DNA of 64,000 nucleotides from an uncultured Mediterranea sp. (lineage in GTDB: Bacteria > Bacteroidota > Bacteroidia > Bacteroidales > Bacteroidaceae). Below the pieces are notes generated by a model. The model saw nothing but the letters and a program-made list of their open reading frames with translations, was not told where the DNA came from and made no database searches. The position numbers and the translations under genes are program-made. How positions within the stretch are numbered: the stretch's first letter is position 1; every line of letters begins with the position of its first letter. Where the stretch lies: contig NZ_CABUOL010000006.1 of NCBI RefSeq assembly GCF_902493215.1, forward strand, positions 1 to 64,000, in the 5' to 3' direction. This document shows, piece after piece, positions 54,074 to 63,295 of the stretch.

Positions 54074-55027
54074 TTATTTCCCGAAGAAATAGCGCGAAAG
54101 CCCCAACCGGTAAATAGCTTGTTCGATGGCGAGGCTGCCGCCCACAGCAAGGGCGGTGGCTGTCGTCAGGAACAGCATGCCCGTAGGGTCGAAGGCCAGC
54201 AGGGGCAGGTAGCCCTTGGCCAGCATGGTGAAAATGGGCGAAAAGAGCAGGATGGCCAGCGTGTGGCGTCCGATGTACAGGCTGCCTTGGCGGAGACGGG
54301 GCGTCAGCAGGGGGTAGAAGCGGAGCAGCAGGCAGGCGGCCAGATAGGTGATGAGGACTCCGGCCAGCGTGCCGCGCGACAGGTTTTCGGGCACGGCACA
54401 CAGTAGGACGAGCGGCACGGCGGCCCATAACGACGGGCGGAAGAAGCGGTTCAGCAGTACGCCGCTTTGCGCCAGTATGCACCCGCCCAGGAAGTAGGCG
54501 GCGTTCTCGAAGGCCAGCAGGTGCAGACGTGCCAGCCCATAGAAGCCGAGCCCGAGGAGGATGAAGCGGGTAAACGTCTGTCCCCGCACCAGGCGGAAGA
54601 CGACGTAGTAGAGCAGGGCGCAGAGCATCAGCGTGTGCAGGTACCAGTAAGGACCCACGGGCGAGACGAAGAGCGCCTCGACCACGGCGGGCAGGTTCAG
54701 TTCCTCCAGCCCCTGGCGAACGGGCAACAGGCTGGAAGCCACCGCATAGCCCATCTCCATCACGGCATAGGGGATGAAAATCCACAGATATTTCCGCAGG
54801 AATTCCCTAGCAGGTTTGCCGATGTGCGTCAGATAGCCCGAGATGAGCAGGAAGACAGGCATGTGGAAGGTGTAGACCACCTGCTTGGCGTAGGGATACT
54901 TGTCGCCGATGTAGGCCAGGTGGAAGACCACCATCAGCAGGATGCAGACGCATTTCAGGTAGTCTATCTCGTCCATTCTGCCGGACGGGGTGCGTTCGTT
55001 TCCGAGGAACGGAGCCGTTTTCTTCAT
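54074..55027 (-). CDS. Acyltransferase 3 family membrane protein
   Basis: 317 residues with about ten membrane helices. The N-terminal block IDYLKCVCILLMVVFHLAY has the conserved His of the family, and MPVFLLISGYL follows. Members acetylate or succinylate surface polysaccharides and other cell-surface molecules. The substrate is unknown and no glycan cluster is adjacent. Confidence 0.85.
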   Translation of the reverse strand: MKKTAPFLGNERTPSGRMDEIDYLKCVCILLMVVFHLAYIGDKYPYAKQVVYTFHMPVFLLISGYLTHIGKPAREFLRKYLWIFIPYAVMEMGYAVASSLLPVRQGLEELNLPAVVEALFVSPVGPYWYLHTLMLCALLYYVVFRLVRGQTFTRFILLGLGFYGLARLHLLAFENAAYFLGGCILAQSGVLLNRFFRPSLWAAVPLVLLCAVPENLSRGTLAGVLITYLAACLLLRFYPLLTPRLRQGSLYIGRHTLAILLFSPIFTMLAKGYLPLLAFDPTGMLFLTTATALAVGGSLAIEQAIYRLGLSRYFFGK

Positions 55028-55125
55028 GTGGGTGCGGGTTCTAAGGATTTATCAGGATGCAAAAGTACACCATTTTGCCGCTCCTCGGAAACGATGCAGG
55101 GAGTTTAACAGTCGTCGTCGGCCGT

Positions 55126-55575
55126 TCAGCGGCGGTCGGCCATCAGGGCCGGAGCTTCTGCCTGCTGGCGGCAGGCCACGGGGATGTTGTTTTCGTTCAG
55201 CTCATAGACCGTCTGCTTTACGTCTTTGGTATAACTCCGGTCCGATTCGCTCCAGCGGGCGTAACTCATCACCACTTCGCCGGCTTCGTAGCGGTAGGTC
55301 ATCTGGAAGTAGGGTGTCCACTTGTCTGTTGCGCCGTCCCATTTGGTGGCCGTCTTGCTGACGAGGCGGTTCTGGTTGTCGTAGGCAAACTCGTAGTGCA
55401 GGTGGTTGTGCAGGTAATTGCCGTCCTGTTTGTAGATGGTTCGTGACACGACGAGGTTGTTCTTCACTTCTTCGTTGGTGATGAAGTTGTCTTGTGCCTT
55501 TACTTCGGAGCTGAGGATGCTGACCAATGAGATTGCGGCGAATGCCAATGCTTTGAATACGTTCATAGTTTTCAT
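55126..55575 (-). CDS. DUF3836 family secreted protein
   Basis: 149 residues with a signal peptide (about 1-27, EVKAQ). The DUF3836 pattern is present (FAYDNQNRLVSKTATKWDGATDKWTPYFQMTYRYEAGEVVMSYARWS). The beta-strand phrases resemble those of YD/RHS-type or MORN-like repeats, but the protein is short. Paralogue of the 91-residue protein at 11.0 kb. Function unknown. Confidence 0.75.
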   Translation of the reverse strand: MKTMNVFKALAFAAISLVSILSSEVKAQDNFITNEEVKNNLVVSRTIYKQDGNYLHNHLHYEFAYDNQNRLVSKTATKWDGATDKWTPYFQMTYRYEAGEVVMSYARWSESDRSYTKDVKQTVYELNENNIPVACRQQAEAPALMADRR

Positions 55576-55761
55576 AATGCTGTTCTGTTTTAAAGGGTTC
55601 TTGTTATCAGTTTCATTTCTATCGGTTGGACGTTGTCTGCCGGAGGAAAAGTTGCACCGTCGGGGCTTCTTTTTCTGGGGCGTCCATCCGCCGATAGATA
55701 TTCAAACGTCGTGCCAAAACTATAAACGGCTGAAAATCAGCATCTGTTATGCCGCCGTCCG

Positions 55762-55800
55762 TGTCCGATATCGGACAAGTGTCCGCTTTTGGCGGACACT
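55762..55800. repeat. Two adjacent perfect palindromes of the TGTCCG type
   Basis: TGTCCGATATCGGACA (55762-55777) is a 16-bp perfect palindrome. It is followed at once by AGTGTCCGC-TTTTG-GCGGACACT (55778-55800), a perfect 9-bp stem. Both share the half-site GTGTCCG. They lie 187-225 bp upstream of the DUF3836 start and about 50-90 bp behind the barrel gene stop. No U-run follows either one. Confidence 0.65.
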
Positions 55801-55852
55801 TCGGGGCGGCGCTTGTCTTTATTCAAAGCAATTTTGTTGCAGGAGAGCGGAT

Positions 55853-56551
55853 TCAGAATTGGTAGCCCACAGACAGTTGCAGTCCATAGTTTCTCAGGTC
55901 ATTTTGTTTCTGCCCTTTCTTGATGGATTCGTAATAGTCCAAACTGACGGTGTAGTGCTGACAGATGACGGCTTTCAGTCCGCCCATGTACCCATAAGTC
56001 CAGTTGCGGAATGGAGCCAATGTGGCTATATACGGATAAGGTGTATCTATGGGTGGTTCATAACTAAATCCGTCCATAGGTTTCCAATGGGTATGTATTC
56101 GCCCGTTACCGTCTGGATGGAAAATTTCCAATGCAGAGCTTCCTGCATTGAAGTCAATGGAACCATACCAGCCGACGGAGGGTATCAGATGGAATCGTTC
56201 GTTGAACCGGATGTTGTAGCCTACTTTCAGCGGGATGATGAAGTGATTCAACTCGATGTCTGTTTTGGGGAAATAATACCCGAAGGTGGTTCCGTCGGTC
56301 AGGTTCATTGTGTTTCGGGTCTGTGCGAAGGACAGCCCCGACATCAGCATCCAGTGCTTTTTGAATTCATAACTGACGGTTGCTCCAAGCTGAAATCCGG
56401 CTTTCATGCCTCCGATTTGTTTTTTGTCGGTATCCTGACTGCTTTTGAAGTGTGAGAGGTTCATACCGGCTTCTACGTCTACTTTGAATTGGGCATAGGC
56501 TGCTTGCTGGAAGCAGAATATGCCAATGATTAATACAATAAGCTGTTTCAT
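55853..56551 (-). CDS. Outer-membrane beta-barrel protein (PorT-like family)
   Basis: 232 residues with a signal peptide (1-21, AAYAQ). The mature part is an eight-stranded-type barrel with alternating hydrophobic residues, starting FKVDVEAGMNLSHFK and ending LQLSVGYQF. Last gene of an AT-rich group of three genes on the minus strand. A structural role or ligand is unknown. Confidence 0.8.
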   Translation of the reverse strand: MKQLIVLIIGIFCFQQAAYAQFKVDVEAGMNLSHFKSSQDTDKKQIGGMKAGFQLGATVSYEFKKHWMLMSGLSFAQTRNTMNLTDGTTFGYYFPKTDIELNHFIIPLKVGYNIRFNERFHLIPSVGWYGSIDFNAGSSALEIFHPDGNGRIHTHWKPMDGFSYEPPIDTPYPYIATLAPFRNWTYGYMGGLKAVICQHYTVSLDYYESIKKGQKQNDLRNYGLQLSVGYQF

Positions 56552-56611
56552 CTTAATATAATAAGTTGAAGAATTGGTTAAATATGTGAATTAAAATATA
56601 GGTTTTTTTTC

Positions 56612-57682
56612 TTAATTACGTATAAGCACCAGGCTAAAGTCTCTATTGTAGGCTTTTTCATTTTTTAGAATTGGATGGCTGGTATTATCTGCCATTTTCC
56701 CATCTACTACAGGAAATCTGTATATTTTAGATTCGGGTTCGACCATTAAATCTGTCCACAGTTGAATGTTACCCTTGATACCTGTCATTCCCGGATCTAC
56801 ACCTCCTATGTATTCATCTACTATCCCTCTGCTTGAATACACAAACATGTCTATATTAACTTTTCCACTTATCAATTGATCATAAGCACCTTTATAGGTA
56901 TAATAAAGATTGTCCCCTCCAATCTTCATATACGTAGTTCTGTTGTCTCTTTTCCACCACAAAGCTTTCTTTTTCTGGTATCCTACATGAAAATGTACAC
57001 CAGAACTGGGCATGATAGTGATTGCAACTGTACTTTTGTATTTCCCGTCTTTTATTTCCTGAAAACCGAATTCGTTAGTGTCTCCATTGGGTAGGACATC
57101 CCGTGGAGCGAATACGAGTTTGTCGGACGGTGATAGATCCTGTTTCAGATTGAGTTTGATAATTTCATTTCCGATAACTATATTACTTCGAGAGTTGGAT
57201 ACATAGGTTGCCATTTCATCTCCACTAGGTACATAAAGTGAACAGTCGGTAGAATCATAGGGATTGGCAATCAAGATACCTTCATACTTTTTCTTATAAT
57301 CTTGATAAATATTCATGAAATCAGCATCACTGGTACTTTCCCAAATAGCATCCAGTTCTTCGTCAGCAATTTCTGCAATATCCTGTAGTGATGTCAGGCC
57401 CAAAGATTGAATGTAGCTTATTCTTTCTTCGTGAGTTTTATACTTTAATTTTTCCAGAAAAGCCCGATAAATAGCTTTTGAAGGGAACTGAAGTGCCAGT
57501 TCTGATTCTTTTGTAGAAGTACGTGTCTTTGCTTGTACTTCTATTATTTGTGAACCGTTTACTATTTCTACTAGTTGAATGCCTTCGTTATTTGTTTGGT
57601 TGATTGCAGGCATGTTTAGTTCTTCTTGTTGGCATGAAAATACCATAAGGCTTATAATAGCCATTGAAAATAATCTCTTCAT
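56612..57682 (-). CDS. Unknown lipoprotein (possibly DUF4848 family)
   Basis: 356 residues with a lipoprotein signal (lipobox VFSC, Cys17). The first part of the mature chain is helical (about 60-130: FPSKAIYRAFLEKLKYKTHEERISYIQSLG); the second part is rich in beta strands. It resembles the Bacteroides DUF4848 proteins, which I cannot confirm. It is 30 bp behind the DUF3244 gene and 60 bp ahead of the barrel gene, so an operon is likely. Confidence 0.6.
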   Translation of the reverse strand: MKRLFSMAIISLMVFSCQQEELNMPAINQTNNEGIQLVEIVNGSQIIEVQAKTRTSTKESELALQFPSKAIYRAFLEKLKYKTHEERISYIQSLGLTSLQDIAEIADEELDAIWESTSDADFMNIYQDYKKKYEGILIANPYDSTDCSLYVPSGDEMATYVSNSRSNIVIGNEIIKLNLKQDLSPSDKLVFAPRDVLPNGDTNEFGFQEIKDGKYKSTVAITIMPSSGVHFHVGYQKKKALWWKRDNRTTYMKIGGDNLYYTYKGAYDQLISGKVNIDMFVYSSRGIVDEYIGGVDPGMTGIKGNIQLWTDLMVEPESKIYRFPVVDGKMADNTSHPILKNEKAYNRDFSLVLIRN

Positions 57683-57712
57683 TTCTTTTACATTTTTAAT
57701 TTGTTGAATTTA

Positions 57713-58105
57713 TTATTGGATTTCGAAATCGCCATAATAACAAATACCTTTATGTTCTATTTCTAACCTGTACTGCCCTTTTTGTGATACTATCATGGGA
57801 AAATGATTTTTATGGTTACTTTCTAATGTTGTTATTATAGAATATAGTATGATATTATTTTTATTTTTTATCTTTATCTGAGTTTCTTCCATGATTGATA
57901 AAGAATAAATGTAAAAACTTTCATTATTATAAGTCGCTTTAATTGTTATAGATTGTGATCGTTCATCTGCATCATCCCATTGTCCAGGATCTACATTTTC
58001 AATCTTTTTTCGAGATAAATCAATGTTTATTTCTTTAGTTTCCCAAGCATTGATTGTTGATGTTGATACAATAATTACCATTAATGTAAAAAATATACGT
58101 CTCAT
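57713..58105 (-). CDS. Small secreted DUF3244-like protein
   Basis: 130 residues with a signal peptide (1-20, INAWE). The mature part is an immunoglobulin-like beta domain with the DUF3244 outline: a strand carrying IKATYNNESFYIYSL, then I/V-rich strands, ending in GQYRLEIEHKGICYYGDFEI. Function unknown. First gene of the AT-rich operon; its promoter region carries a tandem 11-bp repeat. Confidence 0.6.
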   Translation of the reverse strand: MRRIFFTLMVIIVSTSTINAWETKEINIDLSRKKIENVDPGQWDDADERSQSITIKATYNNESFYIYSLSIMEETQIKIKNKNNIILYSIITTLESNHKNHFPMIVSQKGQYRLEIEHKGICYYGDFEIQ

Positions 58106-58157
58106 ATGTCCTTTTTTTGCAAAGTAAATGCATTACAGAATAACTTTAAAGGAAATC

Positions 58158-58179
58158 AGTACGCAAATAGTACGCAAAT
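58158..58179 (-). promoter_or_regulatory. Tandem 11-bp repeat upstream of the DUF3244 gene
   Basis: AGTACGCAAAT occurs twice back to back (58158-58168, 58169-58179), 53 bp upstream of the start at 58105. An 11-bp period means both copies face the same side of the helix, as in operator repeats. A -7-like element (TTACTTTG on the minus strand) lies between the repeat and the gene. Confidence 0.5.
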
Positions 58180-58230
58180 TTGAAATAGTAATTCTTTAGA
58201 CGAAGTGAATGGATTATATACGTTTGTAAA

Positions 58231-59973
58231 TCAGAAGTTTTTTATGAAATTATCCCATTCTTCTGTACTTCCTTTCTGTTTGAAGATTTTAGCATATAAT
58301 CGTTTCCGAATGGAAGTGATAGCTTGCTTTGAACAACATAAAATGTCTGCCATTTGTGTAGGGGTAATTCCTATTTTGGTAAGGAGACATACTCGAAATT
58401 CTTTTTCTGAGAGGATGTACAAATCATAGATTCGTGTTGTGAATGCTGTGTATGTCTCATCAATGATATTTTGTAGGTCTTTCCAATCTTGATTGGTTAT
58501 TTTGTATGATTCTTGATTGTTCCCAATTTGATGAAATTTTTTATAAACCAATGAATCTAATAAATTTATCTCAGCTTCTTGCTTTACTTTCAATGTCGCT
58601 TCAATTTGGATATTGGTTTTTTCTATCAAGTCTTTTTGGGCTATTATTAAGTTTTGTTGTAATATGTTGTTTGATGATTCAGCCTTTTCTAACAATAGTG
58701 TAAGTTTTTCGATTTCCTTTTTATTGGATTCGATTTGTTTTTGGCTGATTTTATATTTTTCTATTGCCATTTTTTTGAGGCGTTTTTGCTGTATGATTTT
58801 TTCTTTCGACTTTCTTTTTTGGCGTTGCCATAAAATAGTGAGGAGTGTAATTATCACTAATGTGAGCGTTATAAGATGAAATAGGGTTTCTCTTTGCTTG
58901 ATATTCTTAATTTTCAATCCTTCATTTTCTTTTTTATATAGTTGGTAGTTGTATAGTGAGTTCATCTTGTGAATAACTTCTGTCTGTTTCATTTGTTGCA
59001 GACTGTCCATGTACTGATGATATTTGTCAAAGTAGTGACAAGCTTTATCGTATTGCTTTTCTTGTTGTGCTATCTTTCCTAAAATTTTAAATGCCCGGGC
59101 TTTGTTATAATAGTTCGGGGTAGCCAGCAGACGATTGTAATAGAGGATTGCAGAGTCTTTCTTCCCTATTTTATAGAAATAATCAGCAAGGTTTCTGTAT
59201 ATTGCAGATGTTGTTTTACCTTGTAAACTTATCTTTAAGGCTTGATAGGCTTCTTTATATTTACCCGTTTCTGTATAATATGCAGCTAATTCTCCGTTAA
59301 TGCTGAATCGTATTTGCGGATTGTGGATAAATTGAGCCATATCATCGGCTTTTTTATAATAATAAATGGCACTGTCTAATTGTTGTCTGATAGTAAAACT
59401 TCGGGCAATGTCTCGTAAATTGTAGATGATTCCTATATGGTCCTTTTGAAATGAATTGTATTGAAGTGATTGTTTATAGGCTTTATATGCATAGACAGGT
59501 ATTTCTTGATAGAGATATAGTTTTCCTACCTGACTATAAAGTCTGCTCAACAGATTCCAGTCCTGGCTATTTTCCTTTTTCAGTATATCGATGGCTTTCT
59601 GATAATACTCCAGTGCCCGTGGTGCGTCTTTCAAGTCACTATAAATCCGTCCGGCATAGTAAAGCGTTTCGGGAAGCCGCTGGCGGTTGTTGTGTTGATA
59701 GTATTTTACAAGAGACAGGATAAGGCTGTCTGAGGTATGACGGAGATAAGCCTTGTCGTGTGCCTTGATGCGGAGCAACAGGTAGTACATTTGTATGGGT
59801 TCGGAGGCGGAGGTGATGCTGTCTTGTATTGACTCTAACCATGTAATGGCACTATCGGGGCGGGTATTGTACAACGAGTCGGCGGTTGCCAGCAGGGGAG
59901 GGCAGTCGGATTGTCGGCAGGCGGTGAATAAGGAGAGGCCTACCCAAAGGATGAGGCAGAAAGTAAATCTCAT
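58231..59973 (-). CDS. TPR-containing membrane protein with C-terminal HTH
   Basis: 580 residues. A lipoprotein-like signal (FTAC, Cys19) is followed by about 300 residues of TPR repeats, one membrane helix (about 365-385, FHLITLTLVIITLLTILW), a long coiled coil (390-470) and a C-terminal helix-turn-helix of the LuxR/sigma-4 kind (FRVCLLTKIGITPTQMADILCCSKQAITSIRKRLY). This TPR-TM-coil-HTH layout is common in Bacteroidetes and is thought to carry a periplasmic signal to DNA directly. It is adjacent to and co-oriented with the AT-rich operon it probably controls. A -7 element is at 60003-60010. Confidence 0.85.
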   Translation of the reverse strand: MRFTFCLILWVGLSLFTACRQSDCPPLLATADSLYNTRPDSAITWLESIQDSITSASEPIQMYYLLLRIKAHDKAYLRHTSDSLILSLVKYYQHNNRQRLPETLYYAGRIYSDLKDAPRALEYYQKAIDILKKENSQDWNLLSRLYSQVGKLYLYQEIPVYAYKAYKQSLQYNSFQKDHIGIIYNLRDIARSFTIRQQLDSAIYYYKKADDMAQFIHNPQIRFSINGELAAYYTETGKYKEAYQALKISLQGKTTSAIYRNLADYFYKIGKKDSAILYYNRLLATPNYYNKARAFKILGKIAQQEKQYDKACHYFDKYHQYMDSLQQMKQTEVIHKMNSLYNYQLYKKENEGLKIKNIKQRETLFHLITLTLVIITLLTILWQRQKRKSKEKIIQQKRLKKMAIEKYKISQKQIESNKKEIEKLTLLLEKAESSNNILQQNLIIAQKDLIEKTNIQIEATLKVKQEAEINLLDSLVYKKFHQIGNNQESYKITNQDWKDLQNIIDETYTAFTTRIYDLYILSEKEFRVCLLTKIGITPTQMADILCCSKQAITSIRKRLYAKIFKQKGSTEEWDNFIKNF

Positions 59974-60002
59974 GCTGAAGCGTTTTTATCATTTATGGAT
60001 TA

Positions 60003-60010
60003 CAAAGTTA
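60003..60010 (-). promoter_or_regulatory. -7 promoter element of the TPR-HTH gene
   Basis: Minus-strand TAACTTTG matches TAnnTTTG, 30 bp before the start. Confidence 0.45.
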
Positions 60011-60095
60011 AGTATTAAGCGAGACAGAACGCGTTAATAAAAATGAAAGTCTTGAATTTCCTTTTTCCCTCGAAGGTTCACCTTTCCTGGATGTG

Positions 60096-60205
60096 CCTAT
60101 GTTTCCCCTTAGAACAAACCATGTTTTCCCTCAAAAGAAGCTATGTTTTGGGGCAAAGAAAGCAATGCTTTTGGGAGAAGAAAACAATGCTTTCCTTGCG
60201 ACGGG
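60096..60205. repeat. 22-bp-period intergenic repeat array, site 5 (5 units)
   Basis: In the 385-bp gap between the TPR-HTH and methyltransferase genes. The G of the (A/T)ATG(T/C)TTT core falls at 60101, 60123, 60145, 60167 and 60189, an exact 22-bp period. Unit contents resemble sites 1 and 3 (CTATGTTTTGGGGCAAAGAA, GCAATGCTTTTGGG). Apart from the array and the TPR promoter, I see nothing else in the gap. Confidence 0.75.
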
Positions 60206-60358
60206 GCGGTGGGAAAAAGTTTTTCCCGTACGCGCGCATGTCTTAAATCTCCTTAACGGACGGCCTGTAAATCACTTTTTATTTGTTATTTTGCACCAAA
60301 TTTAGGTGTGCTGTGTCCCGGCTGTTCGTGGATGCGCCGCCTTAGGCCGGATTTGTCG

Positions 60359-61261
60359 ATGAATACACTCACTATAAAAACCTGTCCGTTGTGTGGCGGA
60401 ACCCATCTGGAGCGGACGCTGACCTGCGTGGACCATTATGCCACGGGCGAGGCGTTTCACCTGTGCCGTTGTGCCGACTGCGGTTTCCTGTTCACGCAAG
60501 ACTTCCCCGTGGAGGCGGAGATAGGACGCTACTACGAGACGCCCGACTACATCTCGCATTCGGATACCCGCAAGGGGCTGATGAACCGCCTGTATCATCG
60601 TGTGCGCCGCTACATGCTGAAGCGGAAGGCACGGCTGGTGATGGGGGAGTCGCACCGCAAGGAAGGCCGTCTGCTGGACATCGGGACGGGGACGGGTTAC
60701 TTTGCCGACACCATGCAGCAGCTGGGTTGGCAGGTAGAGGCGGTGGAGAAGAATGCCGCCGCGCGTGAGTTTGCCCTCGCTCACTTCGGCCTGCAGGTGC
60801 GCCCCGACACGGAGCTGGGCGCCTATGCCGACGGCAGTTTCGACGTCATTACCCTGTGGCACGTGATGGAGCATCTGGAGCACCTGAACGAGACGTGGAA
60901 GACGCTGCGCCGCCTGCTCACTGACAAGGGTGTGCTCATCGTGGCCGTGCCCAACTGTTCGTCCTACGACGCCCGCAAGTATGGGGCCTACTGGGCCGCC
61001 TACGACGTGCCCCGCCACCTGTGGCACTTCACGCCCGCCACCATGCAGCAGCTGGCCTCGAAGCACGGTTTCATCCTCTCGGCCCGCTATCCGATGCCGT
61101 TCGATGCCTTCTATGTGTCGATGCTTACCGAGCGCCACATGCGCCGTTCGTGTGCCTTCGTGCGCGGCCTGCTGACGGGCACACTGGCCTGGCTGAGTTC
61201 GCTGGTGCGCAAGGACCGCAGCAGTTCCATGATTTACGTATTCAGAAAGAAGCAGTTATGA
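60359..61261 (+). CDS. Class I SAM-dependent methyltransferase with zinc-ribbon start
   Basis: 300 residues from the ATG at 60359. The N-terminus has a treble-clef or zinc-ribbon-like motif (CPLCGG, then CRCADCGFLF). The methyltransferase core follows, with motif I LLDIGTGTGYFADTM and the FDVITLWHVMEHLEHL segment typical of Methyltransf_23 proteins. These often modify sugars or small molecules. Its stop overlaps the ftsX start as ATGA, so it is coupled to ftsX. Confidence 0.85.
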   Translation: MNTLTIKTCPLCGGTHLERTLTCVDHYATGEAFHLCRCADCGFLFTQDFPVEAEIGRYYETPDYISHSDTRKGLMNRLYHRVRRYMLKRKARLVMGESHRKEGRLLDIGTGTGYFADTMQQLGWQVEAVEKNAAAREFALAHFGLQVRPDTELGAYADGSFDVITLWHVMEHLEHLNETWKTLRRLLTDKGVLIVAVPNCSSYDARKYGAYWAAYDVPRHLWHFTPATMQQLASKHGFILSARYPMPFDAFYVSMLTERHMRRSCAFVRGLLTGTLAWLSSLVRKDRSSSMIYVFRKKQL

Positions 61262-62139
61262 ACCCTAAGCATACCTCCCGCCAGACGTCGTTCTTCGACA
61301 TGCAGTTCGTCACCTCGTGCATCAGCACCACGCTGGTGCTGTTGTTGCTGGGCATGGTGGTGTTTTTCGTGCTGGCCGCCCACAACCTGTCGGTGTATGT
61401 CAAGGAGAACATCAATTTCTCCATCGTCATCAGCGACGACATGAAGGAGCGCGACATCCTGCGCCTGCAGAAGAGCCTGAACGGTGAGCCGTTCGTGAAG
61501 AGCACCGAATACATCTCCAAGAAGCAGGCCCTTGAGGAACAGACCGAGGCGATGGGTACCGACCCGCAGGAGTTTCTGGGTTACAACCCCTTCTCGGCCT
61601 CCATCGAGGTGAAGTTGAAGTCCGACTACGCCAACGCGGACAGTATCGCCAAAATCGAGAAGCAGATACGGAAGAACACCGACATACAGGACGTGCTCTA
61701 CCAGAAGGAGCTGGTAGACGCGGTGAACGACAACATCCGCAAGATCAGCTTCCTGCTGCTGGGGCTGGCGGTGATACTGACCATGATATCTTTCGCACTG
61801 ATCAACAACATGATACGCCTGAGCATCTACTCCAAGCGCTTCCTGATACACACCATGAAGCTGGTGGGGGCGAGCTGGAGTTTCATCCGCCGTCCGTTCC
61901 TGCGCCGCAACTTCTGGATAGGGGTGCTTGCGGCCGGCCTGGCCGACGGGCTGTTGTGGGCGGCGGCCACCTGGCTGGTGGAGCAGGAACCCGAACTGAT
62001 CAAGGTCATCACGCCCGAAGTCATGCTGCTGGTGTCGGTGGCTGTGCTGGCGTTCGGCGTGCTCATCACGTGGCTCTGCGCCTTCTTTTCGGTCAACAAG
62101 TATCTGCGCATGAAGGCCGGTGCGCTTTATCGGATTTGA
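61258..62139 (+). CDS. ftsX: Cell division protein FtsX (permease-like)
   Basis: 293 residues from the ATG at 61258. One N-terminal membrane helix (about 20-42), an extracytoplasmic domain (about 45-165), then three C-terminal helices of the FtsX/MacB permease fold (RMSIYSKRFLIHTMKLVGASWSFIRRPFL-like region between TM2 and TM3). With FtsE it controls peptidoglycan hydrolases at the division site. ftsE is not adjacent, as is usual in Bacteroides. Frames starting further upstream overlap the methyltransferase gene. Confidence 0.92.
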   Translation: MNPKHTSRQTSFFDMQFVTSCISTTLVLLLLGMVVFFVLAAHNLSVYVKENINFSIVISDDMKERDILRLQKSLNGEPFVKSTEYISKKQALEEQTEAMGTDPQEFLGYNPFSASIEVKLKSDYANADSIAKIEKQIRKNTDIQDVLYQKELVDAVNDNIRKISFLLLGLAVILTMISFALINNMIRLSIYSKRFLIHTMKLVGASWSFIRRPFLRRNFWIGVLAAGLADGLLWAAATWLVEQEPELIKVITPEVMLLVSVAVLAFGVLITWLCAFFSVNKYLRMKAGALYRI

Positions 62140-62177
62140 CACAGGTTGGACAATAAAAAACAATTGAATATAGAGAT

Positions 62178-62441
62178 ATGGATAAGAAAAAGTTTGCTTT
62201 CGACAAGACCAATTTCATTCTGCTGGCCGTGGGTATGCTGGTAGTCATCATCGGCTTTGTGCTGATGACGGGCCCTTCGTCCACGCCGACGCACTTCGAG
62301 CCCGATATCTTCAGTGCGCGCCGCATCAAGGTAGCTCCTGTAGTGTGCCTGCTGGGCTTCCTGTTCATGATTTATGGCGTGTTGCGCCGCCCCAAGGACA
62401 GCGGTGAGGAGAATGGAAACGGTGAGAAGCCGATAAAGTAA
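62178..62441 (+). CDS. DUF3098 small membrane protein
   Basis: 87 residues with two membrane helices (about 13-31 and 52-68) around a short loop (PSSTPTHFEPDIFSARRIKVAP), the conserved core of DUF3098. The function is unknown. Its fixed position between ftsX and uppP in Bacteroidetes suggests an envelope role. Confidence 0.85.
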   Translation: MDKKKFAFDKTNFILLAVGMLVVIIGFVLMTGPSSTPTHFEPDIFSARRIKVAPVVCLLGFLFMIYGVLRRPKDSGEENGNGEKPIK

Positions 62442-62464
62442 CCAATACAAGATAGATAGAAACA

Positions 62465-63265
62465 ATGGAATGGTTTGAAGCGCTTGTCCTTGGGCTTTTG
62501 CAAGGACTTACAGAGTATTTGCCGGTGAGCAGCAGCGGCCATCTGGCCATAGGCTCGGCTCTGTTCGGCATTGAGGGAGAGGAAAATCTGGCTTTCACCA
62601 TCGTGGTGCATGTGGCCACGGTGTTCAGTACACTGGTCATCCTGTGGAAGGAGATTGACTGGATATTCAAGGGCCTGTTCAAGTTCCGCATGAACGACGA
62701 GACCCGTTACGTCATCAACATCATCATCTCGATGATACCCATCGGCATTGTGGGCGTGTTTTTCAAGGACGAGGTGGAAGCCATTTTCGGCTCGGGCCTG
62801 CTGGTAGTGGGATGCTGCCTGCTGCTGACGGCTGCCCTGCTCACCTTCTCCTATTATTACAAGCCCCGCCAGAAGTCCGAAATCTCGAAGAAAGACGCTT
62901 TCATCATCGGCCTGGCACAGGCTTGTGCTGTGCTTCCGGGCCTTTCGCGTTCGGGCAGCACCATCGCTACGGGCCTCCTGCTGGGCGACGACAAGGCCAA
63001 GCTGGCCCAGTTCTCCTTCCTGATGGTCATTCCTCCCATCCTGGGAGAGGCGTTGCTCGACGGCATGAAGCTGATGAAGGGCGAGGCTATTGCGGGCGAC
63101 ATCCCGACCCTGTCGCTGATAGTCGGCTTTGTGGCCGCGTTCGTATCGGGCTGCCTGGCCTGCAAGTGGATGATCAATATCGTGAAGAAGGGCAAGTTGG
63201 TGTATTTCGGTATCTATTGTGCCATTGCCGGCGTGCTGACGCTGGTGGTGAACTTGCTCGGATGA
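62465..63265 (+). CDS. uppP: Undecaprenyl-diphosphatase
   Basis: 266 residues, polytopic membrane enzyme (BacA/UppP) that dephosphorylates undecaprenyl diphosphate to recycle the lipid carrier of peptidoglycan and glycan synthesis; it also gives bacitracin tolerance. Both active-site motifs are present: LTEYLPVSSSGHLAIG near the N-terminus and PGLSRSGSTIATGLLLG in the middle. It lies 23 bp after DUF3098. Confidence 0.96.
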   Translation: MEWFEALVLGLLQGLTEYLPVSSSGHLAIGSALFGIEGEENLAFTIVVHVATVFSTLVILWKEIDWIFKGLFKFRMNDETRYVINIIISMIPIGIVGVFFKDEVEAIFGSGLLVVGCCLLLTAALLTFSYYYKPRQKSEISKKDAFIIGLAQACAVLPGLSRSGSTIATGLLLGDDKAKLAQFSFLMVIPPILGEALLDGMKLMKGEAIAGDIPTLSLIVGFVAAFVSGCLACKWMINIVKKGKLVYFGIYCAIAGVLTLVVNLLG

Positions 63266-63295
63266 TACTTGTTATAAGATAAGAAAGAAAGAGAC

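Noticed and set aside
58514..58529. Third copy of the repeat at 125-136 as an attachment site
   Set aside because: It lies inside the coding sequence of the TPR-HTH gene, in an unbroken frame, so a 16-base chance match is the simpler reading.
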